From Clytia hemisphaerica (taxonomy: Eukaryota; Cnidaria; Hydrozoa; Leptothecata; Clytiidae): a DNA stretch of 64,000 nt. The notes below the pieces were generated by a model, which was given only the letters and a program-made list of their open reading frames with translations, ran no database searches and was not told where the DNA came from. How positions within the stretch are numbered: position 1 is the stretch's first letter; each line of letters starts with the position of its first letter. A program made the position numbers and the translations under genes. The DNA lies in assembly GCA_902728285.1 (NCBI GenBank), contig CACVBU010000538.1, positions 127,599 through 191,598 of the forward strand, in the 5' to 3' direction. Below, in pieces: positions 9,744 to 21,973 of this stretch.

Positions 9744-10481
9744 GTGTTCGAAACAGTTTTCGGCATCTTGTCTTGTGGGAGGTATTACAGGGCTCTTTTT
9801 TGTTCTTAAACATATTTTTTTCTAATAAATAATGGCATAATAATTCATCTTCACAAAAATTGATGGAAAAGTCATATCCAGATTTTTTAAGTCCCAAGAG
9901 AGTCATTTGTATTGTTAAGAGGTGTAAAAATAACTTTTTTTTCTAATGTTTTTTTTCCTCACCATTTTTAGCCTTTTTAAATTGTTACTTTGAAGAAAAA
10001 AAATCGAAAAGGAAGAATAAATCTTTCAAAACTACAAAATTCAATTTTGACACCATATTTTCATCCCCCGCCATTTATTGTAAATTATCTCAACTCCATT
10101 TCTCACATTTTGCAAATAAATCAACCTAAAATGTTTCAGCAAAAAAATATGGCTTCTAGAACAATTTCTTTTTCAAACCATCAAATCGATATAGAATAAA
10201 AATAGGAATGATCTTTCTTCAGATAGCAAATTAAATAATTTGATAATTAAGAGTCATGGGAATTTTGAAATGATCGGACATTATAAATTCAATTCAATCA
10301 TAGATAAAATAAATTTGATACAAAATACATGATATCGTAGATGTCGAACCTTGGTTTGGTTGGGGTAACTCACAGATTTATTATGTTTTGGTTTTCTAGA
10401 GTGAAGGAAATATTTTGAGTGGGTGGATGAGCAATCGCAGTAAAGAAATAAATAAATCATAATCATGAATTTTGTCCTTTA

Positions 10482-10722
10482 TATTACAATGAAGTGAATA
10501 CAGTTGCTCTCCTGTTGTCTTCTGACCAGCCACCAGAATCGTTGGAAAACCAAGAGATCCGGCGAGACTCGAACTCGCAGCCATGTCATTCGCGGGTATT
10601 TTCTCTCCACCCGGTACCGAGTTGTGAGTTCGAGTCTCGCCGGATCAGTTGTTTTTTTTCAGAGGTTCTGGTAGCTGGTCAGAAGACAACACGAGAGCGA
10701 CTGTATTCACTTCATTGTAATA
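10482..10722. mobile_element. Palindromic element with paired tRNA 3' ends
   Basis: A 241-bp near-perfect inverted repeat. The outer arms, about 60 bp each, begin TATTACAATGAAGTGAATAC and hold GTCTTCTGACCAGC. The inner arms GATCCGGCGAGACTCGAACT (10556) and its complement (10626-10646) are the T-arm plus acceptor 3' strand of a tRNA (GTTCGAGTC). The two tRNA ends therefore face each other around a short spacer. It could be a head-to-head SINE pair turned into a MITE. Confidence 0.75.
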
Positions 10723-12152
10723 CAAAACATACCTTTTGGTTGGTAAGCTACTTGAGTGATATACTCTTTATAAAAAGAAGCTTTATAAGAACATTCAACA
10801 TCATCATAAATTTTTGTTAAGGCTCGAGGTTAGGTTTTGTTCTTAAAGTCTTAAACCGCTTTTCTTTTCTTTTTTTGGAGTTTTATCATATAATTTCAAC
10901 TTCACAGTAGCAACCTGACATAGACAGACAGGCAGATAGACAGACAGACTGACAAATCAAGAATCAAACAATAGATGGAGTTTGTTATGACAGCTCTTTA
11001 GCTATGACAGACTGAGAGAAGAATAGCGAAAAAAACAAAAGAATCAGCCAAAAACCGTGAAATTAAAGTAATAAAGTTACAAACGAGAATGCACCCATGC
11101 ACCCCCAACGGGACCACCCAATAGAAAAAGTGGCCAAAAGATTGTCCCCAATGAAAAATTATACTCTAATTTTTGTCCTTGCTGAAAATAATCAAATAAG
11201 CCAATACCCACTGCAAAAAAATCGGCTATTTTTTGCATCCCGACTGAATTTTATGGCTCAAGAACATACCGTGAAAAGCACAGGTCAAAATCATATATTG
11301 ACGCTGTGCCGACGAATCGAGATTCTATTCATCACGCAATAAACGAAGACAAAAGTAACCATGACGACCATCCAAGATCTTGGATGAAGTTCAAAGTTGA
11401 TATTTTTATTCCCGTCGTTGAAAACACAACAAAAAAATATCATCAATGCTTTTTAAGAAGAGTCAGTGATAGAGAATCATAACATTAAGTCTGTCTATAT
11501 ATTTCGATTCAATAGCACACCGTTATGCAGACGTCATAATTATTACTTTTAACACTTGACCGAAAATCAATCCCACAATCCTTTTCGTCTTAATTAAAAA
11601 GTCGTGAAAGTCTTTACTTTTTCTTTGTAGTTGAGTGTAATTTGCATGCAGGCGTAGTTAACGCGAAGGGTGATGGGATTGAATTTCGGTCAAACAGAAA
11701 AATCAATGTCTATTTTTAGATTCACTGCGGTATGCTATTAAAAGTGACATTTCCATAATTAATAGTTTAGTAATTACTGTTATACATTTTGGGATCATGT
11801 AAAAGATTTCTTTCGAAAGAAACTCATTTCGATTACACTTGGAGGTTTCTGGGGAATTCGTAAATAGTAAACTACATACTGATACAGACTGCTAGACATT
11901 AATAAGGTAATATTTGCTCTTCATCTTTGATTCTTTCTACAGTGATTAGATTGACACATGCGCGATAAAATTTCTATTATTGGTCTTCAGAGGTTAATAT
12001 ATTCTTTGAAAACTTAACCTCTGATACTCAGGGTATCAAGAACAATAATACAAATCCACGGCCTTAAAAAACATGGCAATATCAATCCCCATCGAGTTCT
12101 GATAGACTAATAATAATAGAGCCCAACGTGAGAAATCTATATAGCTTTTATA
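10723..12152. other. Intergenic; CAGA microsatellite
   Basis: A degenerate (CAGA)n tract lies at about 10917-10953. The remainder is AT-rich with no exon or repeat family recognised. Confidence 0.45.
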
Positions 12153-12430
12153 TACCCCTGTCTCACAGCCCCGGTGGAACTTTTTTCCTCAGTGGGGATA
12201 AAAACTCCTATTGAAATCTCGATGGGGGTAGAAATTCTATTGTTCCGAGGTTAAAAATCCAGCGGGGATGGGTTTGGAGTGCAATTTCTAAATTTCGAAT
12301 TTCGAATGGGGATGAAATCAAAGACAATTTCCCAGTGGGACTGAAATTTCAGGGTCTTTTCCCACCGGGGACGAAATTTTTGCCGAATTTTCCAGTAGGG
12401 CTGGGGTCCCAGCAGATCTGTGTTTTTATA
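12153..12430. mobile_element. MITE family 2, copy b
   Basis: Starts TATACCCCTGTCTCACAGCC and ends near GGGTCCCAGCAGATCTGTG. The order of the CCCCACTGG-type blocks is the reverse of copy a at 8830, so it is inserted in the opposite orientation. Confidence 0.75.
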
Positions 12431-13462
12431 TAGTTATCTGTCAATTACAGATTATCCCCTTATTACATAAAAACAAGTTGGGTTTTTTTTTAAATCCAGA
12501 TACCTCCTACAATTTCTAAGGGGAATGGAGAATTAAAATAGGGAATCCAGGAAATATTATTACATGAAAAGGATGAAATTACAAAAATATTGGGTTGTAT
12601 GTCTGCGGTAGTCTAGTACTAATTTCAATTCTAATTAGTTACCCTTTAAAATATCCAAATATAATAAAAAAATATCGTTTAAGTATCAGTTTTCTGGATT
12701 ACACAGTATGCATGTCTGCTGTTCCTCGTTTGGTTGCTTTAAATAAAAAGAGAAACGAAACAATGTTTATGCTTTTTAAATGTTACTATGTCAATTCTTG
12801 AATGTTTGATAGTGATTGGCACACGTGTACAATTGTTTTGCGTGATTTTGGGTTGTTATGTAAGTTTGATGCGTTATTAGGCGAGACCAATTTGATTAGT
12901 TGTTTTACGGGCCCGACCAACCCTGGAATTTTAACAATCGAAATGAAAAAAAAATGATTTTGGTAGTATATTGTTGTTTTCGTTGCTTTACAGACTACTA
13001 AATTTTCATTATTTTGGTAGTTTCTCCATGGTTTTGAGAATTTTATGTTCAATTTTTCATTTTATCCATGAATTCGAGCTTTTTGCACGTTTTTATTTTC
13101 TATCTCGCATTTCAAGATGTAGTAGTTTTGACTGCCTCTTTAGGAGATTTTATAGGCGAAACTTTACCTTTATTTTTATCTTTTCGCTGACCGACTGACC
13201 CTCTTTTTGGATAGCTGCTAATTTGGTAGCTGCCACATAAGGTTGTTTTAACGTTCAGCTAATATAAGAATGATGTATGAATGCTAGATAGAAGTTGTTT
13301 GATGTTAAGTGTAAGGGGAGTTTAACCTCAGAACAGATCATTCGATCTGTGCACACTGTGATCTGATCTAAAGGAATGCAACGTCTGCGATGGTTGTTTA
13401 GCCAAGAAAACCACAACTGTGTTAAGAGAAATTTACGTTCAGGCATTGTTTATATGGTTGTT
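12431..13462. other. AT-rich intergenic, no feature seen
   Basis: Only short open frames without family similarity or splice context. No repeat family was recognised. Confidence 0.45.
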
Positions 13463-13608
13463 CAGGCCCAGTGGAACAACCGTTAAAGTGGGAAGGCTGA
13501 AGGCTCAAAATGAGACAAAATTCGCTAGGAATTTGAGAAAAAAAATCTCATTTACTCAAAAGTAGGGAGGCTGAAGTCTCACTAGTGTCCCCGCTTCCGC
13601 TGGGCCTG
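13463..13608. mobile_element. Short MITE with CAGGCCCAG ends
   Basis: A 146-bp element with ends CAGGCCCAGTGGAA and TTCCGCTGGGCCTG, flanked on both sides by TTGTT (possible target duplication). GGGAGGCTGAAG occurs twice inside, as a direct repeat. Confidence 0.65.
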
Positions 13609-15412
13609 TTGTTTTACTTTAGGCAACCAACGCGCTCAAAAGATCATTTAAATTTCAAATCTGTATAAAAGCTATCAAAGCGGACCGCCAACTTGGGTAG
13701 ACCCTATTACGGAGCTGTGGTTTATAAAACTGAATACGGATTTGTTTGGAGATTGGGAGAATATGCCGGTAATTTTGAGATGCAGAAAAACTGTTGGTAC
13801 TTTTTTAAACCTGACGAGCAAAATTTTGGTGTGGATGGAATATAAGCCCCCTTAAGCCCCCCTTCAAAATTCAAGAAAGATACGTAAAGAGAATCCTTTT
13901 TATAAAAGCGACAGTAAAATGAAGACCAATGTGTTTGCAAAGTAGTGCGTTCTAGCACTGCTCGCTTTGTCTCGCTTTGGGTCGCGCGTTCGCAAACTTA
14001 CTTGAATTTTTTAAATGAACAGAAAAGGTTTTTCAAGTTTTAAGCTACCCTGAGAAAGCTTTAAAACATTCATGTAGGTCCAAAGCGCACTGATTGACTG
14101 AGTTAACAGAATAAAATCAACCTCACAGCATTAGCTATAACTTTTAGCTTATTTTATCCTCAAAGAAAGTAAACATTTTATATTTTAATTGACCACAAAA
14201 TTCGCAGAAATTTGACGGGGGGGGGAATGAAAAAAGAAACTCAAAAAAAGTAAGTGGATCGTTTCAGTACTAAGTGGCTAAATTTTCGATCTCCGCACTA
14301 AAAATCCAAACTCCCATTGAGATCAAGCTCCTTATTGAGAGAAGTGCGGTGCAGGTGAACTGTTTTGAGACTAGGTTAATAAAAGAGGCCTTCTGTCTAG
14401 CCTGATCTGGTCTTTCTCTCGCTTTCTTGACGTAATGGTGTAATTTTTTTGTGTGGAATGATAGGGAAAAATTTGAGGCGTAATATGTGATTTGGGCTTT
14501 ACTTGGGTAATTGACCAATTTTGGCAATATCCTGATCGCCAAAAAATTTGGTGTGATGTGCGTGATGGCGTGATCATAAGGCCTTATGCAAAACAAATTT
14601 ATCGAAACTAAGTCCGGTTAATCCTATACAAAAGGATTTCTCTATAAACACATCTACTTTCACCTCCCTTTCATGACCTTAATGAGAATATTAAATCAGT
14701 GAAGGGAAGTGGGGGCGGGATTAATATTGGGGAGATTTTTGGACCCATAAGTGGAGGTTTATAGAAAGCCATATGGAGAAATCAATACTTTTTCATATAA
14801 ATGAAAGGGGAAAATCTTTTGTACTTAATGGAAATATATTCCAAAACCTGACTTAAAAAATTTGATATTCTCTTTTAAAATAAGCATTTATGCCATGCAT
14901 TTAGTACAGCAAAACTTTTAAAGACGTGATTTTCACATGGGGAAAAAGCTGATTTTTGATAGAAGATTTAGGAAATAGAAGTTGTTATTTGGAGTAGTTT
15001 TACTTGGTAGTTTTCAGCTGTCAAGTCAATGGGAAATTTAGTTAATTTTGAATAAGATATGATTTCTGAAGTTTCGGTTATTTGTATTTGGTAGTTGAAT
15101 CACATTCATTACCTTAATTGCTACTGAAATTGGAATGAGGACTCATCCACTAGCGGATAAAAAATATCTTTGTCTGCTCGTGCATGACGTGAATGACGAA
15201 GGGTCTAGATCTAAGTCTGGATTGCCCTATATTGGACAATGTACGAAGAAACGACTATTCTTTTTTGCGACCTTTTCAAATATTTGGAACCCAGGCTTCC
15301 GGCAGCAAGACCACTGATGGATTCTTTTCGTCAATTTGCAGCTAATTTCGTAGGTAAAGTTTTCTATGAGACTATATATCTGAAAAAGCTAATTGAAATT
15401 CAGAAACGACGC
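13609..15412. other. Intergenic; G run and open frames of unknown meaning
   Basis: A G run sits at 14215-14226. Two overlapping plus-strand frames at 15135-15460 (for example ARPLMDSFRQFAANFVGKVF) are unusually non-repetitive and run into the hammerhead-like repeat. They may be a fragment of whatever element carried it. No family is recognised. Confidence 0.3.
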
Positions 15413-15525
15413 TGGCTGAATCGATCTGGCCAGCCAGTATGCATTGCTGACGAGTCCTAAGAAGGACGGAATGCATATGCTGCTCTGCCACCCAAATCTC
15501 CTGAAAGGATATAGTTGGACAAAAA
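15413..15525 (+). ncRNA. Hammerhead-like structured repeat, copy 1
   Basis: CTGACGA (15446-15452) is followed by a five-pair stem-loop (GTCCT/AGGAC, loop AAGA) and GGAA, where active hammerheads have GAAA. GTATGCAT (15436-15443) pairs eight bases with the segment starting at the last A of GGAA, placed like stem III, with the A15.1-U16.1 pair preserved. Only about two bases lie between that stem and CTGA, so stem I is missing. About 100 nt is shared with the minus-strand copy at 25850-25945, including a downstream hairpin. It may be a decayed ribozyme of a retroelement. Confidence 0.45.
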
Positions 15526-15913
15526 TTCTTATTTTTTCACACTTTTATTAGGCGTTTCTATGACGGTCACGTAATAAACATTCTGCGGTCTTTATTACGG
15601 GATGGGTGAAAATTATTTCACATTCGGTTTCTTTTGATGAAATTGAAACAAAACCAATGTTTTTCACAGTGATTGAAACCTCGTACCTAGCAACTAAAAG
15701 AATGGCCACTTTAAAAATTATCCAAAGTTGAAAGAATCTTTTGTAGGAACTTGCTGGAATGTAACGAGATTGCTTAGATAAGGAATGTTACGTATAAGCA
15801 TTTTCATCTGAGAATCGAAAGGAAGGTAAACGATTTCCAGGGACCCGAGTTGGGTTGTTGAAGCTAAAAAGCAGTAAACTTGGTCAAACGTCTTTATGAA
15901 TGAGGAAGCTTTT

Positions 15914-16163
15914 ATACACCCCTGTCTCAAAAACCCGGTGAAACTTTTTCCTAGAGCGGGGATAAAACTTTCTATCGAAATCCCAATGGGGATAAAAGTT
16001 CTGCTGTAAGTCGAGAAATCCAGTGGGGATGTTTTTAGAGTTCAAATTTTTACATTTTGAATGGGGATGAAATTGTAGGGGATTTTTTCCCAACGAGGAC
16101 GAAATTTTGGCCAAATATTCCAGTGGGATTGGTGTTCCAGCGGGTCTGTGACACAGGGGTGTA
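15914..16163. mobile_element. MITE family 2, copy c (best-preserved ends)
   Basis: Ends TACACCCCTGTCTCAAAAAC and, reversed, TACACCCCTGTGTCACAGAC. TA is present at both borders. About 250 bp, same block order as copy b. Confidence 0.82.
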
Positions 16164-19100
16164 TTTATTGGAGATTTCAAATGTATTGATTGAATGTATT
16201 AAAATCGTCAATGTTAGGATTATATAGCGAGAAAATTCATGAACACTTTATAACAAGAAAAGATATTCTAACAAATAAAATACAAATCTTGTGACTCACG
16301 AATAATTTATGAGCTTAGGTTTAATGTGATAGTATAATCGAAATAATGAAGATGAAATATTCATCAATAAAAATTGCACAACTCGTTTATTAGTATCATG
16401 ATTTGGCACGGCTTTGTTTTGGTTAAATCCATGGTTTGGACGAAAGTTTACTTTAATATTCTATCACTAAAGTCAATCAATATTCATCCAATCATAAAAC
16501 CGCAATATTTTGGATGCTCTTTTGTTGGCTTTAGTATCTGGGAATTTTTTATAAGATTAAATTTTTGAAGAGCTGGTATAGAAGATTTTGGTTATAATTA
16601 AAGACCATGTTCACATGTTACCGTTCTGTTTCGTTTTGCTCCGTAAATGTATGAGAAGCTTTTAATTTTACTGTATCCAAAGAAGGTTTATATTTCCGAA
16701 ACTTCAGCCTACCGAAAGAACTTATTTTTCGAAAACTAGAAGGTAACCTTATTTAAAAAGTTCTTACGACAAAAACAAATATTGTGAAGGAAGGGATCCC
16801 GCTGTTTGATGTAAACAATTGTCTTCTTCACGTATGTGCAAAGTTTCATGGCTATCCAGCAGGATTGAGCTAATCGAGATCAAAAGTGGAAGTAAAGATA
16901 GCAAGACCCATTAAAGCATTTCCTGCCGCAGAGTTAGCTATAGTGTGGTATAGGTTTCCCACTGAAATGAGAAAATAAAGAGTTTTAATCTAGCCTGACT
17001 TCAATGGGGTCTGTTAAAGCATTTTCTTTTCCGAGTCTAGTTAACGAAATATCTACCTGGGTTTGACACTAACACTAAGTTTTTCAACAAATGAGTAGAA
17101 CATCGAAGGGACGTCATCTTCATTACGCCAAATGCGATTTTAGGGTATTTTTTGTGTCCGGAACGACAGAGTGTTCGTTCACATCAACTGTTGAGCAGCT
17201 GCCGGTTTTTTTAGTTCGAATACGTCCATAGATCTAATTGTAAAAGCACATTTGAATGTAGCCCGGGGACCACCTATAGCTTTTTGATAGACTGGATGGC
17301 GCTGATAAGTGGCCCGGTGTAATTTGTCAGGCTTTGCTTGTTTTCTTATGATTTTTCAAAACGAAAGTGAAAAAATTCAAAATGTCGATATCCTCTAATC
17401 TACTTCACTGGACTCGGCGCCATCATAATCATCAGAAAGCAAAGTTCAGTCAGAAGTAGACTCTAGTCAAATGCTGAAGGCTAACACAAATTTACCATAG
17501 AAACAATGTCTAGGCTAACCATGGAAGTGAGACGTTTAATGTTATTTTGGTCTCGCTAAATAAACTACATAACAAATACAAGTTCTGTCTACATTTACTC
17601 TGGGAGTTCTTCCCAAAATATACCCCTTCTTAAATAATAAATCAAGTGAATCTAATACATCAAAAAATATTTATTATTAAGATTATTATCTATTGAATTG
17701 TATCGGCACCTGATTATTGTTAAATTTATCTATAATTCAATTTTTTGGAGAAATTCTTGAATGGGTTATTGTTAAATTCGTTCATTAATCTATCACTAAA
17801 GTACAAACAAACTTCAAAAAATTCTAAGCAGAGAAAAGAGCAGAAATATAATTTTAATGCAGAAGACTGTAGTTTTAGCTTTGGGAAAGATACAAGGACA
17901 AGCAGTGTCCCCGTCGACTTGATTTATTTTTTTTGATTTTTGAATAATATTTATGATGCTATTTTCCTGTTTTGTGAAGAAAGAATGAAAGAAGTAAAAA
18001 TTCTCATGTTAACTGCTGGAAATCTTTCTTCATTCTCATTTCATAACAGAGTAAATATACTTTCTATTTTAGTTTTGGTAGAAAAATCTCTCTCTGGCTA
18101 AGGTATAAGTACTTGATGTTTATCCTTCAAATCTTTGTTTCTGTTGACTTGTGTGTCTCGAATCCTAACCGGACCAAATTGTTTTATGTTTTTTAATACT
18201 TGATGTCAAATACCGTGAGAGCATGTTGTTTATTTCTTTATAATAGATCTTTTAATGAATGTATTGTTTCAGTGGTGAAAACCAAAACGTTTTCTCGTTA
18301 TTTTCATTGTATGTTAAGCTGAATAAAACATGTGTATTTTTTGTGAATCTTAGGATTGTAGTTTGCTGAGTTAACAGTATATGTAGCAGGGTATCTTCCA
18401 ATGGCGCTCGTTCATGCTTTACACTTAATTAAAATTAGACGCGGCTCGGAAGGGAGAAAAAGAAATGATCATTCGTTTGTTGAAGAAACTTGTGTAAGCA
18501 AATTGTAGGAGGGACTTAATGCCCTTTGATAACTTACTTTGACCTCAATCATAATATTTTTTTCAATGGTAAAGACCTGCAACTACCGCAGTTGCAACAT
18601 CAAAGTCTGTCACTGGGAACACAATCAGTGATAAAATACTTGGCACAAAAGGGAAATTCACCGGGGTGTTTTGAAGCCACAATCGATTGTAAGTGCTCTA
18701 AAGTAGGTTAGAAGGGTAGAGTTTTATCTCTGAATTTTAACGCTAGACTTAAGACTTAGGACCTTAAGATCTGAGGATCCAAAAGTTAAAAAATGGTCCA
18801 GTAGGGCTTGAAATATAGCCTAGAAACCAATAAATCTCTCCCAGATCGAAATAATCAATGAAATCAAGTTAAAGGCCGAAAAATTGACATTCTCGCTCGA
18901 ACTTCCATTTTCGAAAACTGGTAAATTAGCCAAAATTGCCAATATGTTATGGCACTGATTGTAGTCGCAAGTTATTGCTTGTTTTCTTATGAAACACTGA
19001 AGAACGACGTTACATTGATGATTGGGAATAAACAGATTTTTAAATTTTTTTTAATACGTAAGATTTAAAGATGGAAGAAAAATTCATTTAAAAAAGGTAT

Positions 19101-20768
19101 TTAAACACGCAATACTTCACAGTATCTCTCTTTCCCTAATTTTTTTCCTTTTACGTGAATCGGTTTGAAGCCACGAAGTTTTAACATACTTGAAAAATGT
19201 GTCTATTATTCAACAAAATTTTCTTACTGCGTTTCATCTCATAGTACCTAGAAAAAATAGTTGCTTTTTGACAACATCAAATCGACACACCCTAAAATTT
19301 TACCACCCACTTCAATGTAAGAAATGACTTCGCAAAATTTTCTTGTACTTTGCAAGTAATAACGTATCCTTTTAAAACTACTTTTCTGGTAGCTTGGAGG
19401 AGAGTTTGTTACAGGCTACATGAAAATACATAAAATATTTGCATCGATTTTCATTCTGGAAAGAGAGACTCAAATATCATTGGAGAATTCGTTAAAAATT
19501 CACTTTTTATTCAACGCTTTCCCCCCTTTTCTTATGCAATTAAATGTGATGTGCAAAAGTTTTACGGCTATTCAATCAATCAATAAAAAGTTCCAACACT
19601 TTTGGTGCAAACTAAAAGGCGCCCTTTTCAATTCACAATCGGGCTGTACTTTTCCAACTGTGCAAGACAAAACAATTGAATAACTGGAAATGAAATAAAA
19701 AACTAAATTAAAACAGCAAAACTGTACAAATAAAGGGACGATCCCTACTCAAAACATTTTATTTTTCGCAGTAAAAAGCAAATTTTTGAAAAAATGAGAA
19801 TTTTTCTTCCAAGTCCCAAAATATTTTTGTATCATTCTTCATCTGAAAAATCAGAATTTTTGAAATGGGAGGCTTCAGGCAAAGGATGTTGGATGGGCGT
19901 CCCACTTCAAAAATTCTGATTTTTAAGAAACTAAACATAAAACGAGAACAGGTTTAAAGGGTAATTTCTTTGAACTTCGGAAATAATTTGGTCAAAATTC
20001 GAGCAAAGTAGCTAAAAATTTAGAAATTTTGGGACCCGATCGGGACTTGACTGTAAAGTCTATCCCTATAGTTTCTTTCGTTTATAATCTTTAGGTGGAC
20101 TGAAAATAGATTTAATGGTTTTTTGCGGGATTTGAAAGGAGCAAATAAGACACCTTCCATTTGTCTTACAACGTGCCTAAATGACCTGTGTTTTTGCGCG
20201 GCAGCTTGATATCTTAGACGGTAGTTTCCCGAAACTTTAACTCTGAATTTGACGATCAAAAAGGCTAACCATTCTACTATAAATTAGAGACTGAAAGCCC
20301 GATTCTTTTTTATAACATTGTACAGCCTTTAAACTAATGAAGCTTTCTAAGATTCACGCTGAGGTATTCTGAAAACAACCCAATTTCTTTTAAAGCTTAA
20401 AAACAAAATGAATGTCTCTGTGTCTTTAATTTGAATATTTTAAAACTGATTTCATCTGATTTCATTTTCACTTTCGAAAAAATAAGAGGGGAAAAGACCC
20501 TCTTATCCGTGGAAAATCGATAAACATTGAATTTTGATATAGTTTTTGATATTTTCTATCAGGTTAGATTATAAGTGTTAGAAAGAGTTATCATTGGGTT
20601 TAAATCTATAGAGTGAAAAGGATAAAAATGTGATGTTTTAAGGGGTACTCATGTTTTGGAACTTATGTCGTTATTATGTCTTAACTACAAGAGCAGGTTG
20701 GTTAAGGTTGCTATGGACAAAGAATTTTGGGAAAATTTCCCTGCCTCGTCAAGCACAGTGGATTGATG
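16164..20768. other. Long AT-rich intergenic stretch; one hairpin
   Basis: 4.6 kb with no convincing exon. Positions 19851-19926 form a hairpin (AAATCAGAATTTTTGAA facing TTCAAAAATTCTGATTT, loop about 35 bases). It may contain regulatory sequence shared by the two divergent receptor genes, but nothing specific is seen. Confidence 0.4.
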
Positions 20769-20955
20769 TAACACCCCTGTTTCAGCAGGGGATATAAATT
20801 CTATTGTTTCCAAGCGAAAAACGCCAGTGAGGATATGAGTTTAGAGTGTATTTTCTTTTCGTTCGATTTTAAATGGGGATGTAAAATCGTGGGGACTTTC
20901 ACAGTACCAGTGGAGTCAAAATTTTAAGGCCGATTTTCAAAAGGTGTGGTGGGAC
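20769..20955. mobile_element. MITE family 2, decayed copy d
   Basis: Begins TAACACCCCTGTTTCAG and retains AATTCTATTGTTTCC and TTAAATGGGGATGTAAAATC. The right end is degraded. It lies about 0.7 kb upstream of the plus-strand receptor start codon. Confidence 0.6.
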
Positions 20956-21142
20956 TGCGACGTGTAGGTGAGATGGAGAAATTCACCAGGTTAGCTCTGA
21001 AATGGATAAAACTTTAACAGGGCAAGTTTCACAAATTGAAATGAAAATTCATCAGAATTTGGATCAATTTTCTTCTAAAAATCTGTACAAGATTATTAAC
21101 TTCTTGTTGAGTTGAACTCTCATTCATCAGAAGAGTGCTTGA

Positions 21143-21172
21143 CCAATCGGAATCGGAAGCATATATATACTA
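21143..21172 (+). promoter_or_regulatory. Possible core promoter of plus-strand receptor
   Basis: CCAAT at 21143-21147 is followed by ATATATATAC at 21161-21170, about 470 bp upstream of the ATG at 21642. In such AT-rich DNA a TATA-like string is weak evidence, and an upstream non-coding exon is equally possible. Confidence 0.15.
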
Positions 21173-21641
21173 TTGTCGAATGAAGTTAATGAGTTTTATT
21201 TCAAAACTAATAGTTTCACGCCGTTGAGACGATCATCAGTTGAAAAAATTTTACAAGATTATTAAAAAATTTGTCTAATTTTATGTATCTATATGACTCA
21301 GAAAGAATTGTCAGTTTAAATTTGACCAGTGTGATTTAGAGTTAGAAGTTGATTTTTTGTTTTAGTTAAGGCCTAATCCTATCATCGTCTATGGAATATC
21401 TTACAAAAGTGAATACCTTATAAAAGTATAAAGGGATACCCATAATAAGGGATAAGGTGACAAATATTTAACTATACTTCTTTCAGTTTCAAGATTTTAC
21501 AAAAATACATTGAGCTAAAAGGTAGAATTGCTGGTGACTGGACGACAGACAAAAAATAATTCAAAAAACACGCCTAAAATAGAAGGATCGGTTTTAAACT
21601 CTCAAATGCTGATCATCGAATCAAGAAATGTGGCATGAATT

Positions 21642-21973
21642 ATGTGGAGAACAACTAAACAGTTTATCAACAATTATGTCTACGAATTAAAATTGAACAA
21701 AATCGAACGTTCGAACGTTTTATTACTATACACAATAGCTATTATACTAATCAACACAAACACCATATTAGGAATACAAGATAATCACGTGATGTCAATA
21801 AACAATAACTCGTTAGCGACCAATCATATGAGAGAATTATCAAAGGACAATGGTACAATAACACCGTTGGCCAATCACAATGTGACTCACAGTTTGAAAT
21901 GGCACGTCAATCATGAGAGAATGTTATGGCAAAATAAATGCACGGAATATGATTGGTCCATCGAGAAAGGATG
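21642..21973 (+). CDS. Receptor exon 1: signal peptide and N-terminal extension
   Basis: First ATG of the open frame. About 25 polar residues precede the hydrophobic core [13 protein letters not shown]. An extension of about 65 residues follows with N-glycosylation sites (NGT, NVT). The donor is TG|GTAGGT, leaving two bases of a Cys codon completed by exon 2. The long residue stretch before the core is unusual; a later Met is not available within the signal. Confidence 0.8.

Noticed and set aside
14270-14596. Minus-strand frames (108 and 68 codons overlapping)
   Set aside because: Two registers are open at once with no family match and no splice context; likely a decayed repeat.
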